Shown here: positions 5,386-8,561 of the stretch, piece by piece
Layout of the letters: each line of letters begins with the position of its first letter
How positions within the stretch are numbered: the stretch's first letter is position 1
Source of the DNA: an uncultured Clostridia bacterium
GTDB lineage: Bacteria; Bacillota; Clostridia; TANB77; CAG-508
Reading direction: 5' to 3'
Assembly (NCBI GenBank): GCA_934183045.1
Contig: CAKPRW010000063.1
Span: 1-8,561 of the forward strand
DNA: 8,561 bases
Notes under the pieces: generated by a model
What the model was told of the DNA's origin: nothing
What the model saw: the letters and a program-made list of their open reading frames with translations, nothing else
Databases searched by the model: none
Position numbers and translations under genes: made by a program

Positions 5386-6348
5386 TTATCTTTCGCCTAC
5401 ATCTTTTTCTTCTTTTCTTTTTTCTAATACTTTAACTATGTTTTCTGCACATTCTATATAAATTCTTTGTATAGCTTCATCTGTACAACCTGCAATATGC
5501 GGTGTTGTGATAACATTACTTCTTTTTTTAGATAATAATTCGTCATCTTGCTCTACGTCAATATCTAATCCTAGATAGAAATTTGGATTCCTATCAGCAA
5601 ATTCAACTAGTGCTTGTATATCTGTCACTTCTCCTCTTGAAGTATTTATAAATATAGAATTTTCTTTTAATAATCCTACTTTTTCTCTAGATATTAAATT
5701 TTTAGTCTGTTCGGTTAATGGTACACTTACATTTACAATATCTGAACATTGTAAAAGTTCATCAAGGTTCACAAATTTTACTCCCCTTTTTATAAAATCT
5801 TCATGATTCTCTGGGTGAGCAGTATAACATAAAATTGGCATTTGAAATATATTTGCTATATCAACTACTTTACTAGATATATTCCCTGCACCTACCAATC
5901 CTATTGTCTTTCCACATATATCACTAGGTTTACTTCTTAAGAATTTTTTATCCCCTTTTCCATCTATAACTAAATCATTAGCTTCTTGTATTCTTTTACT
6001 TGAATCTAATATTAAAGCAAAAATGTGCTCTGCAACTGATGTTACATTAGCAGTTGGGCAATTAACAATATCAACAAGACCTGACTCAAAACATTCTTTT
6101 TCTATATGATTTAGACCTATTGATAATGTACCAATGATTTTTCTATTTTTTATATTACTAATCATATCTTTTGTTATTTTTTCTTTTACTCCTATAATTA
6201 AAATGTCATATATTATTAATAATTCTTGCAATTCTTCTTTACTTGGAGATTTTTCACCATTCCATATATCTACACTTATATCTCTTTGTCTTAAAATTTG
6301 AACTGCTTGTCTATTTATATTTCTAGATATACTACATGCCTTTAACAT
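5386..6348 (-). CDS. D-isomer-specific 2-hydroxyacid dehydrogenase family protein
   Basis: A 320-residue NAD(P)-dependent oxidoreductase of the D-2-hydroxyacid dehydrogenase/phosphoglycerate dehydrogenase type, which interconverts a 2-keto acid and a D-2-hydroxy acid. Visible: 'TLSIGLNHIE' (74-83), 'NCPTANVTSVAEHIFALIL' (96-114), the Rossmann loop GAGNIS (153-158), catalytic R238 in 'INTSRGEV' and H284 in 'TTPHIAG'. Two deviations: the third glycine of GxGxxG is Ser158, and around 262-269 the usual 'DVFxxEP' reads DIDVEQDD, so the catalytic Glu is shifted by one (E266) or lost (Q267). The start is ATG 6348, 9 bases after AAAGGAG. It lies 76 bases after the HD gene and 68 before the nucleotidase. 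It is the only redox enzyme in the cluster. Substrate unknown; not necessarily serA, since no regulatory domain follows. Confidence 0.88.
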   Translation of the reverse strand: MLKACSISRNINRQAVQILRQRDISVDIWNGEKSPSKEELQELLIIYDILIIGVKEKITKDMISNIKNRKIIGTLSIGLNHIEKECFESGLVDIVNCPTANVTSVAEHIFALILDSSKRIQEANDLVIDGKGDKKFLRSKPSDICGKTIGLVGAGNISSKVVDIANIFQMPILCYTAHPENHEDFIKRGVKFVNLDELLQCSDIVNVSVPLTEQTKNLISREKVGLLKENSIFINTSRGEVTDIQALVEFADRNPNFYLGLDIDVEQDDELLSKKRSNVITTPHIAGCTDEAIQRIYIECAENIVKVLEKRKEEKDVGER

Positions 6349-6424
6349 TTTTTCATGCTCCTTTTTATATTTTATTTATTACATCAGATTTATCCTATTC
6401 AAATATTATTGGTTTAAAGTAATA

Positions 6425-7036
6425 TTACAAATTATCTTTTATTTCTGGAAATAAGTCATATAAGTTATAATCTAATAGGTCATCAAAATATTCCTTTAGT
6501 CTATATGCTTCTTTAATATGGTACTGTGTGTTTGAATACGCTCCTCTTCTAATCATAATATCTATTAGTCTTTTATCAATTGTAAATACTCTCCCTCCAC
6601 CTTGTGGACACATTAAGTCGCATAAATTTATTAATTTTTCTTCTATTGTATATTTATGCGTTTTTATAAACTCTGTTATGAAAGGGTCATCATTTGGATT
6701 TGGAACTCCACCAGCTGTACAGATAATATCATTATTTAAATATGAATGTGCTATACATACATTGTAATATTCTTCATCATACCCTTTATCTTTTAAATAG
6801 TTGTATCCTCTTATCTCATGTCCTTTAAATCCTCCATTGTATTTACCAATATCATGTAAATACCCAAGAGTTATTGTTTTATCCTTATCTACATTATAAC
6901 CTTTTTCATTTAATGCTTGTGCTATTCTTCCTGCACTATCACCAACACATATGCAATGGTCTATCCAACTGTTATTTTCTGTTTTTCCTCTATTATTTTC
7001 TAATATAATTTTTGCCTCACTACTTGTTAATTTCAT
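6425..7036 (-). CDS. HD-domain metal-dependent phosphohydrolase
   Basis: A 203-residue protein with an HD-domain metal site: H27 ('SWIDHCICVGDSAGRIA'), H61-D62 in 'LGYLHDIGKYNGG', further histidines H73 ('KGHEIRGYNYL') and H97 ('VCIAHSYL'), and D140 ('LINLCDLM'). This pattern is that of small HDIG-type phosphohydrolases acting on nucleotides or cyclic nucleotides; none of the required residues is missing. The text 'LHDIGKY..GFKGHEIRGYNYLKDKGY' is typical of the stand-alone bacterial group. AGGAGGTGA lies 8 bases before ATG 7036, and only 21 bases separate the gene from the Sel1-repeat gene upstream, so the two are almost certainly co-transcribed. The protein is cytoplasmic. Substrate unknown. 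Confidence 0.87.
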   Translation of the reverse strand: MKLTSSEAKIILENNRGKTENNSWIDHCICVGDSAGRIAQALNEKGYNVDKDKTITLGYLHDIGKYNGGFKGHEIRGYNYLKDKGYDEEYYNVCIAHSYLNNDIICTAGGVPNPNDDPFITEFIKTHKYTIEEKLINLCDLMCPQGGGRVFTIDKRLIDIMIRRGAYSNTQYHIKEAYRLKEYFDDLLDYNLYDLFPEIKDNL

Positions 7037-7057
7037 ATTATTTCACCTCCTAAATTA

Positions 7058-7672
7058 TTATCTTTCGATCTCACTTTCATATATATTTTTGTATTGTTCA
7101 AACTTAGCTTTTGCTCTTGGTAATTCTGCATTTGCTGCCATCTTCAAATAATATTCAGATAATTTCAAACTTTTCTCTGTTCCAACTCCATTATAATAGA
7201 AATTCGCTCCTAAATCATAAATTGCTGGAAGATGTCCCTGCATTGCACAATCATGTATTAATTCAAATGCTCTATTTGCATCTTTTTCAACATTTCCAAA
7301 TCCAAAATAATAATAAGCTCCTAAACAAAATTTAGAAAATGCTTGTCTTCTTGGATTTCCTTGTTCTTTGTCTATAATCGCTAATAGTGGATCATAGGCT
7401 TCTGTATGTATCTGTTTTGCTTTTTGTTTATCTTGTTCTACTCCATCCCCAAAATAATAACAAGCACCAACTCCATAAGCACAACGAGGATCTCCTAATT
7501 CTTTTCCTTTCTCATACCAGTACATCGCCTTTTCAAAACTTTGTTTCGCCCCATTTTCTTCACTATCATAACTTCTGCCTAAAATATAACATGCAAATTT
7601 GTCACCACTTTCAGCTTTCCTTCTTACATCATCTAAATTAAATATTATTGGTTTAATAGTATTTTTCATCAT
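7058..7672 (-). CDS. Sel1-repeat (TPR-like) protein
   Basis: A 204-residue helical-repeat protein. Sel1-like units are visible at about 24-60 ('ACYILGRSYD..AMYWYEKGKELGD'), 61-96 ('CAYGVGACYYFGDGVEQDKQKA'), 110-147 ('FCLGAYYYFGFGNVEKDANRAFEL') and 148-183 ('AIYDLGANFYYNGVG..LSEYYLKMAA'). Such repeats form a curved scaffold for protein-protein contact. There is no signal peptide or membrane helix, so it acts inside the cell, unlike many secreted Sel1 proteins. AGGAGGAATTA gives a good binding site before the paired ATG codons at 7672 and 7669; either could be used. It lies 43 bases after the DUF84 gene and 21 before the HD gene, so it may be an adaptor for a neighbour, which is inference only. 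Confidence 0.87.
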   Translation of the reverse strand: MMKNTIKPIIFNLDDVRRKAESGDKFACYILGRSYDSEENGAKQSFEKAMYWYEKGKELGDPRCAYGVGACYYFGDGVEQDKQKAKQIHTEAYDPLLAIIDKEQGNPRRQAFSKFCLGAYYYFGFGNVEKDANRAFELIHDCAMQGHLPAIYDLGANFYYNGVGTEKSLKLSEYYLKMAANAELPRAKAKFEQYKNIYESEIER

Positions 7673-7715
7673 TAATTCCTCCTAATTTTTTCTGATAGAA
7701 TTAAACATTATTTCA

Positions 7716-8246
7716 TTATTTCCATATTTCTTCATTAATATGGCTTGTTAAGGCCATGATAAATGCATTTCTTGTTAAGTCTATTCTCGATACTTCATTT
7801 TTAGTTAAAAAACTGATTCCACCTTTTCCTTTTCCAAGTTCTCTTCCATCAAATATTTTATCCATAACTTTTCCAAGTTCAGTTTCTTTTATCTCATCTA
7901 TATACTTATCTGGAATAGGAAAACCTTGACTAGTTCCTACACTTTGAAATCCTTTTGAGTCTTCTATCACTACTGCGTTTATATCAATCCATTCTCCCAG
8001 CAAATTTGTAATTCCAGCTTCACTTGATACATAAAAATCTGCTTCTATGTTATTATTTATAGCATATTCTTTTAAATTATTTACTCTATTTTTAGCTCCT
8101 TGAAGTATCTCTTCGTTTATTGGTTGATCTCCTACATCTGAACTTACTGGTATTCCTTCTATTTCTACATTATCAAAATATTTCTCAAAGGCTTGTTTTG
8201 CTCCTTCTATTTTTCCTGGATTTTTTGTTCCCATTAGTATTTTCAT
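7716..8246 (-). CDS. DUF84 family inosine/xanthosine triphosphatase-like protein
   Basis: A 176-residue protein of the DUF84 (YjjX-like) family, normal in length. Conserved parts: GTKNPGKIEGAKQAF (6-20, phosphate-binding start), 'PVSSDVGDQPINEE' (33-46), 'GAKNR' (50-54), 'SSEAGI' (74-79, with the metal-binding Glu), 'TELGKVMD' (122-129) and 'GKGKGGISFLT' (138-148). Characterised members hydrolyse ITP and XTP, clearing deaminated purines from the nucleotide pool. ATG 8246 is preceded by GGAGG with 7 bases between. It is the first complete gene of the cluster, 182 bases after the MazG-like gene, itself another NTP-cleaning family. The relation to the family is clear; exact substrate preference is inferred from relatives. 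Confidence 0.9.
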   Translation of the reverse strand: MKILMGTKNPGKIEGAKQAFEKYFDNVEIEGIPVSSDVGDQPINEEILQGAKNRVNNLKEYAINNNIEADFYVSSEAGITNLLGEWIDINAVVIEDSKGFQSVGTSQGFPIPDKYIDEIKETELGKVMDKIFDGRELGKGKGGISFLTKNEVSRIDLTRNAFIMALTSHINEEIWK

Positions 8247-8316
8247 TTTACTTCCTCCAAATTGTATTTACATCTAATATGTTTTCTTGCTCATCTACAT
8301 CAATATTCATTTAAAA

Positions 8317-8322
8317 ATTATA
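8317..8322 (-). promoter_or_regulatory. Possible -10 box for the DUF84-led operon
   Basis: A perfect TATAAT on the minus strand lies after the terminator-like hairpin and 70 bases before the DUF84 start, but no convincing -35 box is found at 16-18 bases. The gap of 182 bases between the MazG-like and DUF84 genes is the most likely place for the operon promoter. Confidence 0.25.
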
Positions 8323-8340
8323 AGTTTGATCTATTAAACC

Positions 8341-8379
8341 TTTTATAAAAAACTATCTAAAACTATAATATTAGATAAT
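8341..8379 (-). terminator. Weak AU-rich terminator after the MazG-like gene
   Basis: On the minus strand ATTATCTAA (8379-8371) pairs with TTAGATAGT (8360-8352) around a 10-base loop, 9 bp with one G-U, followed by TTTTTTATAAAA. It starts 49 bases after the MazG-like stop. The stem has few G-C pairs, so termination may be partial. Confidence 0.45.
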
Positions 8380-8428
8380 ATTCTTTCTTTTCGTAATAAT
8401 TCTTGTATCTCAATCCAATTTTCCAAAA

Positions 8429-8561
8429 CTATTCTTCAGCTTCTATTTCTTTTTCTAAAAATATTTTTTTATTAAATGCTCCTCTTCTATCCACTTTGTT
8501 TTTTCGTATCATTTCAAATTCTTCTATCGAAACATTTTTTGAATTTAATATCCCATAGATT
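8429..8561 (-). CDS. MazG-like NTP pyrophosphohydrolase, C-terminal 43 codons (runs off window)
   Basis: The frame from 8560 to the TAG at 8431-8429 gives 43 residues: 'IYGILNSKNVSIEEFEMIR', then 'KNKVDRRGAFNKKIFLEK' and a short acidic tail. This matches the C-terminal end of the all-alpha NTP-PPase (MazG superfamily) house-cleaning proteins, whose ends typically read 'IYAIA..rg.s.eELe.iR..K...RGgFkkriFL'. Those proteins are about 100 residues and cut non-canonical NTPs to NMP and pyrophosphate; the metal-binding ExxE helix would lie beyond the window. The stop is clear and no frameshift is seen. Placement next to a DUF84 NTP-cleaning gene fits. Identification rests on a short C-terminal match, so I am fairly but not fully sure. 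Confidence 0.72.
   Translation of the reverse strand, partial: IYGILNSKNVSIEEFEMIRKNKVDRRGAFNKKIFLEKEIEAEE

Noticed and set aside
8248..8310. 20-codon frame MNIDVDEQENILDVNTIWRK just before the DUF84 start
   Set aside because: No ribosome binding site upstream. A leader peptide is conceivable but has no support.
8343..8426. 27-codon TTG-initiated frame after the MazG-like gene
   Set aside because: Poor ribosome binding site, and it runs through the hairpin and U tract of the likely terminator.

Overview
This window is very AT-rich, and every gene I can support lies on the minus strand, so transcription runs from base 8561 towards base 1. Strong AGGAGG-type ribosome binding sites, TTG and GTG starts, TAA/TAG/TGA stops and tryptophan read as TGG point to a low-GC Bacillota (Clostridia-like gut or environmental bacterium) using the standard bacterial code rather than a Mycoplasma. 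No rRNA, tRNA, CRISPR array, transposase or phage gene is visible.

Layout in transcription order: (1) 8561-8429, the C-terminal end of a MazG-like NTP pyrophosphohydrolase, with a weak AU-rich terminator after it. (2) 8246-2964, seven closely spaced genes: a DUF84 inosine/xanthosine triphosphatase-like protein, a Sel1-repeat protein, an HD-domain phosphohydrolase, a D-isomer-specific 2-hydroxyacid dehydrogenase, a 5'(3')-deoxyribonucleotidase-like HAD protein, a histidine phosphatase (apparently starting at AUU) and an aminoglycoside-phosphotransferase-fold small-molecule kinase. A good intrinsic terminator at 2854-2811 closes this unit. (3) 2810-2491, a gene-free stretch with a palindrome and a plausible promoter overlapped by a dyad. 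(4) 2490-1199, two uncharacterised membrane-associated genes; the first has its membrane anchor out of frame, and the second is a DUF3592-like protein ending inside a perfect 16-bp inverted repeat. (5) 1082-1, an intact Nudix hydrolase, a Nudix C-terminal remnant without its catalytic box, and the start of a metallo-beta-lactamase-fold protein with an altered metal motif.

Many of the genes belong to families that hydrolyse or transfer phosphate on nucleotides and small metabolites (MazG, DUF84, HD, HAD nucleotidase, histidine phosphatase, APH-fold kinase, Nudix). The simplest reading is an accessory collection of nucleotide house-cleaning and metabolite-repair enzymes. A dedicated pathway for a modified nucleotide or phosphorylated hydroxyacid is possible but unproven. 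Several genes show damage or odd features (frameshift, truncation, lost metal ligand, AUU start), as expected in a region under weak selection. I do not see a clear new defence or mobile system here.
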